DNA of 64,000 nucleotides from Nelumbo lutea (lineage: Eukaryota; Streptophyta; Magnoliopsida; Proteales; Nelumbonaceae). Below the pieces are notes generated by a model that was not told where the DNA came from, searched no databases, and saw only the letters and a list, made by a program, of their open reading frames with translations. Positions within the stretch are counted from its first letter, which is position 1. Every line of letters begins with the position of its first letter. Positions 21,722 to 31,789 of this stretch are shown one piece after another. Location of the stretch: positions 72,946,383 through 73,010,382 of the forward strand of contig JAKGHH010000002.1 of the NCBI GenBank assembly GCA_022828595.1, read 5' to 3'. Both the position numbers and the translations under genes were made by a program.

Positions 21722-22098
21722 GGCTTCGTTTGGAAACGATGCAAATGGAGCGTAAGTCCTGGTTCAGGGTAAATTTGCACTCTGGTTCACTCTTGCCTGT
21801 GTTTGGCAACATTAAATTTATGCATTGACAAATGAGAGACCAATGCATATTTACACTGATAATAAAATGTAAAAGTACATCAATAAAAAAGAAGTAAATT
21901 TGCATTAAAGTGGACTTTTAATAAAAAAGGCGTATGCTTTATTGGAATTCATGTTTGCATCCATTACAGCTAAAAGTTTGTTTGGTAAGAAGGTAAATTT
22001 GTCAGTGCAAAACTAATCCAAATTTGCAATTTATATGAACCATTTTACACTCTACATATTTGCATTCACACTTATTTGCGTCGTTTCCAAACACAGCC
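21722..22098. mobile_element. Tourist-like MITE, family T1
   Basis: Terminal inverted repeats GGCTTCGTTTGGAAACGATG and its counterpart CGTTTCCAAACACAGCC are flanked by TTA on both sides (21719-21721, 22099-22101). The 3-bp TTA duplication and the CGTTTGG end are hallmarks of Tourist/PIF-Harbinger MITEs. There is no coding capacity. The same family forms the inverted dimer at 29292-30303. Confidence 0.85.
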
Positions 22099-22198
22099 TT
22101 AATATTTTCAATTAATCTTTAATTGAAAAATGCTTAAGTAAGGTATATACTTAAGTAGTTTTAGAAAGTAGAAACCACTGGGTAAATTTTAAAAAGTT

Positions 22199-22480
22199 TG
22201 AATTGGGCCAGTCCTATAAGAAATTAAATTAGACCAATCCAATCTATTCCAAGTTGAACATGTTAGACAGCCCAATAAGACGTTTCCAAGTTTAAGAGGT
22301 TGGACAATTAGTCCAATAAGACATTGAATTGGACCAATCCAATCCAGTATAATAAGACAATGGATAGGACCATCCAAGTTGAATAGGTTGGACAATCAAC
22401 CCAATAAGATAATGAAGTGGAACAGTCCAATCTAATGCAGGTTGAACAGGTTAGATAGTCCAATAAGACATTGAACAGGA
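22199..22480. repeat. Degenerate tandem repeat of about 60-75 bp
   Basis: Four to five imperfect units each contain GTTGAACAGGTTGGACA, TCCAATAAGACATTGAA and GGACCAATCCAATC. The composition resembles the interior of the hAT-type elements at 36140 and 39702, so it may be an expanded interior of one of those. No ORF of interest overlaps it. Confidence 0.65.
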
Positions 22481-24252
22481 TGCACATTGTTTTTGCTTTA
22501 ATTCCAAAATCAATTAAAGGAGATAAATACCAAAGCTGAGAATTGGGTCAGCAATTCAGAATGAATTGGTTATTTGTAGATTTGAATGGTATGGTTTAGC
22601 CTATATTTTCGTTTTATTGTTTTTATTTAGGGTTATGATATCTTGGAAAGGATTGCTGATGTGATTGGCTAATTTGATAGGAAGAAACTTGAGCTATTAA
22701 GTGAGTAAGCATTGCTTCTCACATCTTGGAGTTTATTTGCTTGGTGGTATTTCTTGAGTTTATTAGTTAGTTTCTCATGCATGGAAGAATATAATCCATT
22801 CTCTTTTGGATTTGTATAAGAATGTTTGTTGGTTGTTGTCTATAATTTTAATCCAAATTTATGGAATTTTAAGCGGATTCTCATAAATAATTAATTGGTT
22901 GCCAAAGTATTTTCCAGGATTGCATGGTTGATGATATTATGAGAACTCGTTTGTTTCGGAATATTAATAAGGGTAAATTTGTCTAAGTTCCTGGCAAAAA
23001 TGGATCTTTCACGATTAAAGAGTACTGTTATATGAGGGGAAGCGTTACGACTTACAAGATCTAATCTTTGATGGGGTAAACCTCTGATTAATTAAATACA
23101 ACTAGTATTAAATATATATATATATATATAGAAAAATTGTCTAAAACTCACCATGTCAGTAAGTTTTTATTTTCTAAAACTCACCTTTCGTTAGTGCACC
23201 CTGAATGTTTCTTAACAGAGGTGTTCATTTCAGCATAAATAACAATTTTCATGACCAAATTACCCTTGAATGGTGAGTTAGAGGCAAAAGGGTCTTTTTC
23301 AGTTTTCAATTTTCTTTATTTTTTTTGCATTTTTAGTAGTTTGTTATAATTTTCAATGTTTTTTATAATTTCTGTTTTTTTACATTTTTCTACTTTCTAC
23401 AATCTATAAATTTTCCTGTATTTTTTTTATTTATTTACAATTTCTGTGTTTTTCTATAATTTTTTGTGTTTTTTCTATAATTTTTATTTTTTGATTTTGT
23501 TTTTCAATTTCCATATTTTTTATATATTTTTTTAATTTCTATGTTTTTATGTATTTTATATTTCAAAATATCTTTTTGAACTTTTTCCTTTTTTTCATGT
23601 CTAAATATTAATATATTAACCCCCATTAGTATGTTTAACGTGTGGACTGTATGTAGGAGACTTGTAACTGTAGAAGAGTTTTATTGTAACAGAGTTTACC
23701 TTTTGTGCTAAAAAAAAAGTATCTGTTAACAGTTTTTTAATTCATAGGGAATCAATGTAATGAGCATTATTGTTTTTTGTGATCAAAAGGAAACAATATC
23801 CCATTTATTTCTCTAATGCCCCAATGCTAAGACAATTCTTTTTGTGTTACCTTACGACTCTGATAGGTGGTTTTCCTCGCACTCACACAGCTTGAATTCT
23901 TGGTTGGTTAGTAGTTGTCTTTAATTATGTTTGATTTCCCATGATTAATATATTATGGTAGATTTAAACCTGTTTGAGTGGGTTCTTCACAGGGTGTTTA
24001 GTGTCTTCAATGGTTTTGTAGATGATCCGTTTAGTCATTCTCAACCTGAATCTGTGTGATAGGGGGGCATATTTCATTCATAGAAGTAGAAGCCTCCTCC
24101 ATATGGAATGCTTAAGAACGACTGCAATGGTGAGATAAAAGATGATAAATTTATCTAATGGATTTATTATTAGAACTGAGCAAAGTTTTTTGTGTTGTGG
24201 GTGCTAGTTATTGCAGAATATCTCAAGGTTCTTCTACTTAAGTGGAGATGAA
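22481..24252. other. AT-rich intergenic sequence, nothing recognised
   Basis: No gene or element ends could be identified with confidence. A (TA)n run is at 23108-23130. From 23290 to 23600 there is a T-rich, low-complexity tract with repeated CTATAATTTTT and TTTCTATAATTT words. The text near 23140-23220 (AAAACTCACC twice) suggests an old MITE but the partner end was not found. Confidence 0.4.
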
Positions 24253-24490
24253 GGTGATATGGATTGGTCTTCTTTTTGTGAAAGAAAAGGAATGGTGATA
24301 TGGGTTGGTCTTCTTTTTTGTGAAAGAAAAGGAATGCTTAAGATCAATTTTATCGGTGTGATTTAACATTGATGGTGTTTGATGATCCAATTCAGCAATA
24401 GTAGATCTGCAACTTCAGCAATAGTAGATCTACAATTATCAAATAGGACACTACTGCACTCAATTCAACACTAGTAGATCTGCAACTTCT
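24253..24490. repeat. Short tandem duplications
   Basis: A unit of about 42 bp beginning GGTGATATGG and ending GAAAGAAAAGGAAT is present twice in tandem (24253-24294 and 24295-24337) with two or three differences. Just downstream, TTCAGCAATAGTAGATCTGC recurs in two to three partly degenerate copies (24391-24490). They look like recent slippage or unequal-exchange products. Confidence 0.7.
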
Positions 24491-24719
24491 CTGTAATTCC
24501 CAAAATTAAAGTGAGAACATCTCAACCTGCAATAGGGGCCAGGGGTTTGTCTGATACTTCAATAAGTCATTCAGTTCAGCCGGTTCAGAACTGCCCACCT
24601 GACTCAATGTTCCTTATGAAATTGTTGTGGTTTGGTTGGCGTCAAAGAATGCAAGCTTTGATGCTTGATATAACTATATAATATACTCACATATACAACA
24701 TTTGTATAAGTCTTGATAC

Positions 24720-24912
24720 AATTTTAATGTAGCCTTTATTTCTAAAATTTTTTATATTTTTTGAATTTTTTAATAATATATTTTTGAAATTTTATTTATT
24801 TTCTATGTTTTCATGTAATTTTTGAAGTTTCATTCAGTTTGGACTGGATTGGATTTGACCTATGTTGGATTGGATTAGATTGGACTAAATCCGGTCTAAT
24901 TGATAGCACTAG
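24720..24912. mobile_element. Right-end fragment of GTGTCAA-type hAT MITE
   Basis: The stretch has the A/T-rich interior and the GGATTGGATTAGATTGGACT text of the elements at 36140 and 39702. It ends CGGTCTAATTGATAGCACTA, matching their right end (GGTTGACACCCCTA) with several changes. No left end was found, so this is a truncated copy. Confidence 0.5.
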
Positions 24913-24926
24913 GTGGGGGTAACTTA

Positions 24927-25265
24927 GGACCCGTTTGGTGCATCTTTTTGGGAAGATCTTCTAGTAGTTCTGACAGTCAAAAGACGCATTGAGCTTTTGA
25001 ATGAAGATTTGAGCAGCCCGAAGCATGTTTGGCAGATGCACATCTTTTCGTGCATCTTTCTGTGTGAGAATAAAATACGAAAAACATGAAAAGCTTCATT
25101 TGGAACTTCCCGAAATCAGCCCAAAATAAGTTTTTCATGTATTTTCAGCATTCTGGCTTTTGACAGATAGATCTTCCATACGCTAAACGGAAATAAACCA
25201 AAAATTGGTCTACCTGACTTATAAACAGTGGAAAAATCGCACGAAAAAATACACCAAACAAACCC
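24927..25265. mobile_element. Tourist-like MITE, family T2
   Basis: The ends GGACCCGTTTGGTGCAT and ATACACCAAACAAACCC are inverted repeats and are flanked by TTA (24924-24926 and 25266-25268). This is the structure of Tourist/PIF-Harbinger MITEs. It encodes nothing and is distinct in sequence from family T1. Confidence 0.85.
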
Positions 25266-25268
25266 TTA

Positions 25269-25985
25269 ATTACTTTATCTTATACAAGTTTATTCATCAT
25301 CATTATAACTTCATTTTTGTTACATTCAAAGGGAGGAGGAGGGAGTGGTTGTAGTCCATCATCTGTGTTGGGTGTATGATTCACCTCTATCTCTAGTGTT
25401 GGTACGTTGACTCTTATCTACCATAGATTTCTTGGCACTAGAATGACTATTGCTGTTACCGTTGGGGTAGGCGGTTCTATTGTGGTTATGATCATTCTGT
25501 AGTTATATTTGTGCGTTCATCGCACTTCCCACAACTGTGAAAAACTAGAAAGCTTGTATTTCTCAATGGCTATTTGATGCCATGTTTGCATCCCTTTGAC
25601 ACGTTGCATGATTAGGTGACTAATTATCTCTTTGTTACATGCTTGTCATGTGGAGCATAGGTAGATTTTTTGAAGCACAGTACATAATCAAGTGACTCTT
25701 TTTTGAATTTCTACACAACATTACTCAGATCGGCCACTGTTATACATCATTCCGAGGCAAACCACTTAGGCCCGTTCACTTTTTGGTAAATTATTTATTT
25801 AGGGCAAATGCAATTATTTGGCTAAGTTTTTCTTGGAAAACACTTATCCAGATAAGTGCATTTATCCATATTATTTTATTTCTTAGGTAAATAAGGCAAT
25901 GACCATTTTAGCCATAGAAATCCATTATTAAAAGGGGCATTTTTGTCTCATTCAAGTGTTGGCAACTTTCTCACCCTATGTGAGA
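25269..25985. other. Intergenic, no gene seen
   Basis: No ORF with family features and no element ends were recognised. The composition is mixed. The right part (25760-26030), which reads GTAAATTATTTATTTAGGG and later CCTGGGTAAGTGG, might be a decayed MITE. Confidence 0.35.
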
Positions 25986-25989
25986 AAGT

Positions 25990-26560
25990 TATTTACCCAC
26001 CTAGGAGATGGGTATCACTTTCCTGGGTAAGTGGTACCCAGGAAAATAAACTTTCCCTGATCCTCACATAAAGCTGAAAAAAGAACGTAAGATTCTTGGT
26101 TAATGGGAACCAAAATCCCATTAGCCAACTTTTTCCCCTCTCCAAATCCAAAAAAAAAATAACACCCCCCTTAATGAGAAATTTCTCAATTAACGCCTCC
26201 CACATGTCAATGTCGTCTATTTGAGATTGACAGACCAAGAGTGATTATCTCAATGAGCCATTTAGAAAACTCTTGTACTATAAGATCCCCATCTATAACA
26301 AAGGGGCCCAGAGAATCCTCAAACTTGTTGGCGTGTTCTTGGGGGCTGCCAAATTGGCCATTGTACCAACACCACTATTGAGGTGGATGGCAACCTATGA
26401 GGTACAATTTGTGCAAGATCTTGTCAGAATAGGGTTTTCAAAGGATTATGGTTGTCATAGCCTTGCTTTTGCTGGCCTCAATCAAGTTCTGCACATATCT
26501 GTGCACTTCTGCCAGACTAGCAGGCACCTTTAAAGATCTTCTAGCCTTATTAATCATCAC
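25990..26560 (-). pseudogene. Retrotransposon gag relic
   Basis: The minus-strand translation around 26240-26340 reads PQEHANKFEDSLGPF, then VIDGDLIVQEFSKWL. This resembles the start of the capsid domain in plant gypsy gag proteins, where a 'HxxxF...DG...REFSKSLT' pattern occurs. Downstream pieces (25993-26238) contain a stop and frameshifts. No LTR or pol was found next to it. The match is by motif only, so the assignment is moderate. Confidence 0.5.
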
Positions 26561-27118
26561 ACCGACAATAGTGGTGCTAAAATGGCTATGGTGATAGTCC
26601 TACCAGTGAAGTAAGTGGATATGAATGGTTCTATGTCTAGAATGCTAAATCGAGTGTCTATGATGCTAGAGCTTGAGCATGATTTTGATAACATCATTGG
26701 GTATTATTAATAAACATTTGCTAGCAAATGGGCCTTAGAAGAGAACTAGGATGCAGGAAAATGCTAGACTGTGATTGTTATTGTGTACGAAGTTGAGCCT
26801 GAGGCCACTGGAGCAATTGCATGACCATCTCTCCTTGATCTCTGCCTATTGCTACTCTTGGGCAGTCAATTTGTTCGACTTGTTGGATGTTAATAACAAT
26901 ATTGTCAAGGCATCTCTTTAATCCAATGATCTAGTCTGTGAGGTTGAAAACCTTATTAGCCAAGATTTCTATTTCACTGCTACCCTCAAACCCACGCCTG
27001 AGTCTTACGCCATGGACCCTTCCGCCTAGCTAGCCTGCTTGTGGCAGCTCAGCCCATCTACAAACCCTCCTGCCCTATTTAGCCCATTTTGTCCTGCTTG
27101 CAACCTTAGACTATACCA
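26561..27118. other. Intergenic, no gene seen
   Basis: No coding family or repeat could be recognised in this stretch. It may be the continuation of the retroelement relic at its left. Confidence 0.3.
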
Positions 27119-27250
27119 TACGACCTGTTCATGGGTTGGGTTTGGGCTTGACTTTTGCCAAATTTTGAATGAGGCTCGGCCCGGCCCAAAGCCCAAACCC
27201 AATACAGTGAAAGTCAGGCCTGAAGCCCAGCCCATGAACAGGTCCCATAC
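27119..27250. mobile_element. Minimal hAT-type MITE, GACCTGTTCATGGG family
   Basis: Only about 130 bp long, with the ends ACGACCTGTTCATGGG and CCCATGAACAGGTCCC as inverted repeats. The interior CTCGGCCCGGCCCAAAGCCC is nearly palindromic, so the unit can fold along its whole length. It is the shortest member of the family seen at 7035 and 38499. Confidence 0.7.
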
Positions 27251-27836
27251 CTAGCTCGCACCCACCCGTAACCGCAGCCCACACCCAACCTCACTATGGC
27301 CTTAGATTGCACCCACTCGTGGCCCTAGTCAATGCCCTAACTCACATCCTAACTTGCACTTGACCTCACCCTAACCTCAGACTATACCCTACCTAGTTTG
27401 CGACCAGTCACAGCCTTAGCATACGCCCATCTCGTCCACTTGTGACATCCTATCCTACACCCAAGCTTGTCGCCGAGCCCATCCAACCCAAGGTCCTTCC
27501 CCGCCTCGGCCTTATCCCTACCCCAACTCATGGTCCATCCAGGGCCCTTCCACACTACATACTCTCATATTCTTTAACTCTTTTAATTTTTTCAATTTTA
27601 TTTTTTATTCCAATTTCCAAGTTTTAAGAAGGAGGAATTTGCTTCAAGTGTCTCAAGTTTGCAATCAAATATTGCAATTTAGGAACTTGGGAAGCTTAGA
27701 AAGCTCCATTGGTTGAAATCAAGGATACCAATGATTGGACCAAGTAAACAGTAAATTAAATTTATTTTTTTCCCAAATTTAATTTTCATTATAATGGTCA
27801 TCTCTTCCAAATATCTTTTTCCTTTTGTTGATTATG
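27251..27836. repeat. C-rich degenerate repeat tract
   Basis: From 27255 to 27540 the plus strand is built of diverged short words such as CTCGCACCCA, CCCTAACCT and CTTGCACTTGACCT, without long ORFs. It resembles subterminal repeat DNA of a hAT element. The remainder, to 27836, is AT-rich with no recognised feature. Confidence 0.4.
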
Positions 27837-28020
27837 CCTAATCCAACGATACTAAGTCCTACACTGGTAAGAGGACTAGGGACATCTAGACTATGTTTGA
27901 GATTGAGGAAATCGCTGGAAAGGGAAGAAGAGTAGTTTGCAAAGAATGCAGATATGATTTTATCTACAACAACAATGGTGGCATTGGCCATTTGTTTATA
28001 CACATGGCATTTCACCTAAA
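27837..28020 (+). pseudogene. BED zinc-finger fragment of a hAT-type transposase
   Basis: One plus-strand frame reads TMFEIEEIAGKGRRVVCKEC, then RYDFIYNNNGGIGHLFIHM and AFH. This matches the BED finger layout: an aromatic-rich start, CxxC, a G-x-x-x-L step and a terminal H...H pair. BED fingers sit at the N-terminus of plant hAT transposases and bind element ends. There is a stop just before the motif (near 27896) and another right after it. No DDE/RW or dimerisation region was recognised downstream. Confidence 0.5.
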
Positions 28021-29291
28021 ATAGGGTAGAGGAGTAATTTGAATGTTCAATCTTTGGAAATGTGCATTTGCTTGAAGGATTTGCTAGAAGCATAAGATAG
28101 GCTACAAGACAAAGGAGGACATGACACCTCAACTGATAATTCACCAGATGCAGATGATGAACATGAAATTTGAAAAAGTGTTGAATCCAATATTTTTTTG
28201 TATGCTTTCAATTTTTTATTTGAGATTTTATTTGAGATTTATTTGTAATATTTTCTAATAATCCTATCCCATTGTAATTTTTATTAATTTAATTCCATTT
28301 TATTATTTTTCAGTGCAACTTTTATTTTTTTGTACACATAAAGTTTGAACTAAAATAAAATTTTCATAATTTTTTCCAACTTATTGTCTATTATTCATAT
28401 TAATTTTCTTCTATTATATGTTATGTCTTTTCATTTTTTTCTAATTTTTCTTAGTTTAGGAAAACTGTGAAAGAAAAAAGTAGGCCCGGCCCATCCCCGA
28501 CCTATCATTTCCTAGTTCCTCAGGCCCGGTATGGTTGGAAACCGGGCCTGACTTGGGAGGGGGACAGTGCTGCCCATGCACAGCCCACCAAGGCCTGAGG
28601 CCTGGCACAACACAGCAATGGCGTCCAGGCCACCTTGAATCCATGCCATGCCAGCACAACACGACCCACTTTGCTCGTATCTTGGCTCCCTTTATAAAGT
28701 GGAGACCACATAATTTTGCCTCTTACCTTTCTCCTCCTAAACAAATAACTTTCTTTCTTTCTGCTTCCTTTCTCCTTCATATAAAGCAGAGATGGCATAA
28801 TTTTGCATCCAATTTTACTTCCCACTAACAAAAACAAATATGACAATATCAAATCTAAAGCAAAAGTTAACCATAATTTAGACAGCTCATTTGCAATCCC
28901 TTGCATTTACACTAATGGAAGAAGTATGAGATATATTTTGTTTCATTTTGAAATCTTTTCAGATATTTTGTTTTAAGAACAGCACACAACCATAATGAAG
29001 AGCTCATCTCCACAAATGAAGAGCTCACATCCAACCGGTCAATGATCTGAACTATAAAGCCGGGATCACATCGTTTCGTTTCCTATTTTACTCCTGGAAA
29101 ACAATCATGACAACAACAAATTTAAAGCAAAAGTGAGCCAGAACTAATACTCTGCCCATTTGCACTCCCCTAATACAAAAAGAATTTGTACTACCAGCAA
29201 ATGGAGCCTGAAATTTCTGCAAAGCCTTACATATTGCATGGTCGATCTTTGATTTATAAAACCTAATTATTAGCTTTAATAGTAACAGCCC
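28021..29291. other. AT-rich intergenic with a GGCCCGG-rich patch, no gene
   Basis: 28180-28460 is AT-rich and featureless. 28478-28640 contains GTAGGCCCGGCCCATC and AAACCGGGCCTGAC, resembling subterminal motifs of the GACCTGTTCATGGG family, but no matching terminus was found. 28660-29290 holds two weakly similar texts (AGTGGAGACCACATAATTTTG and AAGCAGAGATGGCATAATTTTG near 28700 and 28785). No gene was recognised. Confidence 0.35.
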
Positions 29292-30303
29292 TTAGGCCGT
29301 TTGGAAGCGCTGCAAATGGAGTGTAAGTCCCGGTTCAGGGTAAATTTGCACTCTGGTTCACTTTTGCCTGCGTTTGACAGTATTACATCTATGCATTGAC
29401 AAATGACAGAAAACACATTTTTCAATGCATATTTACATTGATAATAAGATGTAAAAGTACATCAATAAAAAAAGAAGTAAATTTGTGATCAAATGGGCTT
29501 TTGATAAAAGAAGTTGTATGCTTTATTGGAATTGGTGTTTGCATGCATTACAACTAAAAGTCTGTTTGGTAAGGTAAATTTGTCAGTGCAAAACTAATCC
29601 AATTGTAATTTATATGGACCATTTTACACTCTACATATTTGCATTCACACTTATTTGCGTCGTTTCCATATAAACTGCAAAATTGGGTTAATTTTTCACT
29701 GACAAATTTACCTTCTTACCAAACAGACTTTCAGTTGTAATGGATGCAAACACGAATTCCAATAAAGCATACGCCTTTTTTTATCAAATGCCCACTTAAA
29801 TGCAAATTTACTTCTTTTTTATTGATGTAATTTTACATCTTATTATCAATGTAAATATCCATTGTAGGGTGTTTGGTTCCATTTACGTTTATTCAGTAAA
29901 CGTTTATTGGCAGTGCCACATAGGCACCATCTCAGCATTTTCTCTCTCCTCTTCTTCTGCATGCATCGAAAAAGTAAAAAGTGAATTTTGGTTTTTGTAC
30001 ATGCCAGCCATTTGTGGAAGTTATTTTTTAAAACTTCCACAAAGGGCCAGGCATTTATTCACTGTTACAATGATATGGTGCCTAGTTGTCATAAACGATT
30101 GCCCTTATTGCATTTCTCGGTTTTATCAGCAAATAAAATACAAATGTTTATTCAATAAACATAAACAGAGCCAAACAAATACTTGGAAAACATATTTTCC
30201 GTGTCATTTGTCAATGCATAAACATAGTATTGTCAAACACAATGCAAATTTACTCTGAATTGGAATTTACACTCCATTTGCATCATTTCCAAACGCAGCC
30301 TTA
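29292..30303. mobile_element. Inverted dimer of Tourist-like MITE T1
   Basis: A forward T1 copy (29295 to about 29670) runs straight into an inverted T1 copy (about 29671-30300) that lost its outer 60 bp at the junction. The whole is bounded by TTA at 29292-29294 and 30301-30303. The outer ends GGCCGTTTGGAAGCGCTGCA and TTTCCAAACGCAGCC pair. The inverted half is interrupted by another MITE at 29868-30183. The structure can fold back on itself over several hundred bases. Confidence 0.8.
29868..30183. mobile_element. MITE, GTGTTTGGTTCC family, nested
   Basis: The inverted ends are GGTGTTTGGTTCCATTTACG and ACATAAACAGAGCCAAACAA. It splits the inverted T1 copy, so it inserted later. The interior has the shared blocks GTTTATTGGCAGTGCCACAT and GTGGAAGTTATTTTTTAAAA. 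Sister copies are at 37831-38134 and 41152-41458. The superfamily is unclear because no convincing target duplication was found. Confidence 0.7.
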
Positions 30304-30317
30304 GGCGGCTGGGACTC

Positions 30318-31713
30318 TTACGAGGTGAGCCCAAACTTATCTCCCATGTCCATATCTTCCGGAGACATCTCACCTTCAAGCTCCAAATCAAATAAGTGGG
30401 TTAGTGAAGCCAACATTAGATGGCATGTACCATTCGAGTTCCCAGTAATAATCCTGGAGGGCCTGGACAGAGATCCGCCTCCCCGCCCAAGCGGAATCAG
30501 TTCAAAATGGCGCCCTCTAAAATCATCAATTTCAGAGGTCAAGAATCTTTCTGGAATGAAAGAACCAGGGTTCATCTGGGGTCCCGGCCAATAGTGCACA
30601 CATTTACCAGCACTTGAGCGTCCTTAGGCACCAAAAAACCAGATATTTCTACGTCTGATTCAGCTCGGTGAGGGATCAAAAATGGAACCGGCGGGTGCAG
30701 CTGGAATGTTTCCTTCACAATTGCTTGTAGGTAAGAGAGCTGATCAATGTCTGAGGTCTCTATCCCCAATATTTTGTCGAAGCTCTAGTCTCGCCTTCTG
30801 CCATGGCCCACTCCACCGTGGTCGAGGTGGTATCACTCTGGTGCAAAATCGTGGAGTTCAGTGTTGGACACGGATTACGAAGAAAAACCCACAAGTATCA
30901 GTCATCAATTTCCTCCTAAAAACAAATGAACAGATGGAAGAAAACAAAATTGCGCAGTACCAAGAGAAAAGCTCTGATGTGTTCGACCAAATTCCAAACC
31001 ATTCTCTGACTTTTGGTCGAAAAGTTCATCCAATGGTCCAATACATCTTCATTGCTTCCAAGAGAGAGAAGCTTCCTTCTGCACTCTAACCGTCGGTCAA
31101 TTATTTCATCAAACAACTTATAGAACCCAGCCAAATTAATCGCCATGCGACGCCTTATTCCTTGTGGGTCTAATTCAAGTACAGGGAAATATTCTGCGAG
31201 GTTAGGCCGTCCACCCTCTTCTATGACTCTGCGTACCAGAGCCTTGAACTCTTGTACAGAGCTAGAACCAAATGAGACCAAGTCAGTAGAGAGAATGGTG
31301 TTAGATATCAAATTAAGGGTGGTGAGAAAAGCTGCTTGGCCAATGTCGTCTGCACTTCTCCGGCAATTGTAGCGAACATGAGTGACGAGTTCCTGAACTT
31401 TCTGCCCTTCTGGCGTCAAGTTTCGACTGGCAAAAAGATGGTCGTTATTCTGGAGGATCTATTTAGCCATGTCGGAAGAGCTGACGACCACAGTAGTTAA
31501 AGAGCCAAGCTTCAGAGTCATCAGGGGGCCATGGATTTTGCTCAGCTTGGCCTGTGATTCATGTGGTTTTTTGCCTAGATTGAATAGGTTTCCGACGATC
31601 GGAAGAGGGAAGGAACAGGGTGGGAGTTTGTCTGAACGGGATTTCCAACAAGTGAGAACATAAATGAATGCCAACAGACATGAAATCCAGGATAGAACAG
31701 TTGTTTCATTCAC
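30318..31713 (-). pseudogene. Cytochrome P450 pseudogene, CYP76-like
   Basis: Plant microsomal P450s hydroxylate small molecules at the ER. CYP76 members often act on terpenoids or alkaloids. The minus strand reads an N-terminal membrane segment (ETTVLSWISCLLAFIYVLTC), a weakened proline hinge (PPCSFPLPIVGNLFNLG), the mid-region SNTILSTDLVSF and PNLAEYFPVL..DPQGIRRRM, the I-helix DTTSTTVEWAMAE, the K-helix and the haem loop. Lesions: the start codon is GTG; there is a TAG after SSSDMAK (31459-31461); the helix-C WxxxR segment is deleted; frameshifts occur before DTTS and after it; the K-helix ExxR reads ETFQ; and two frame changes surround LCPG in the haem loop. It is clearly dead. The CYP76 label rests on the mid-region wording and is likely but not certain. 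Confidence 0.88.
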
Positions 31714-31789
31714 TCTCTCTCTCTCTTTCTGTGACTCTATCTCATATACAAATTCAGATTCCAGACTGAACGAATGCAAATGTTGAAAG

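Noticed and set aside
27251..27560. CCCTAA-like words as interstitial telomere repeats
   Set aside because: Words are not the exact plant telomere heptamer in tandem; only scattered CCCTAAC and variants are present.
30325..30617. Plus-strand ORFs of 65-89 codons
   Set aside because: Antisense of the P450 haem-loop region.
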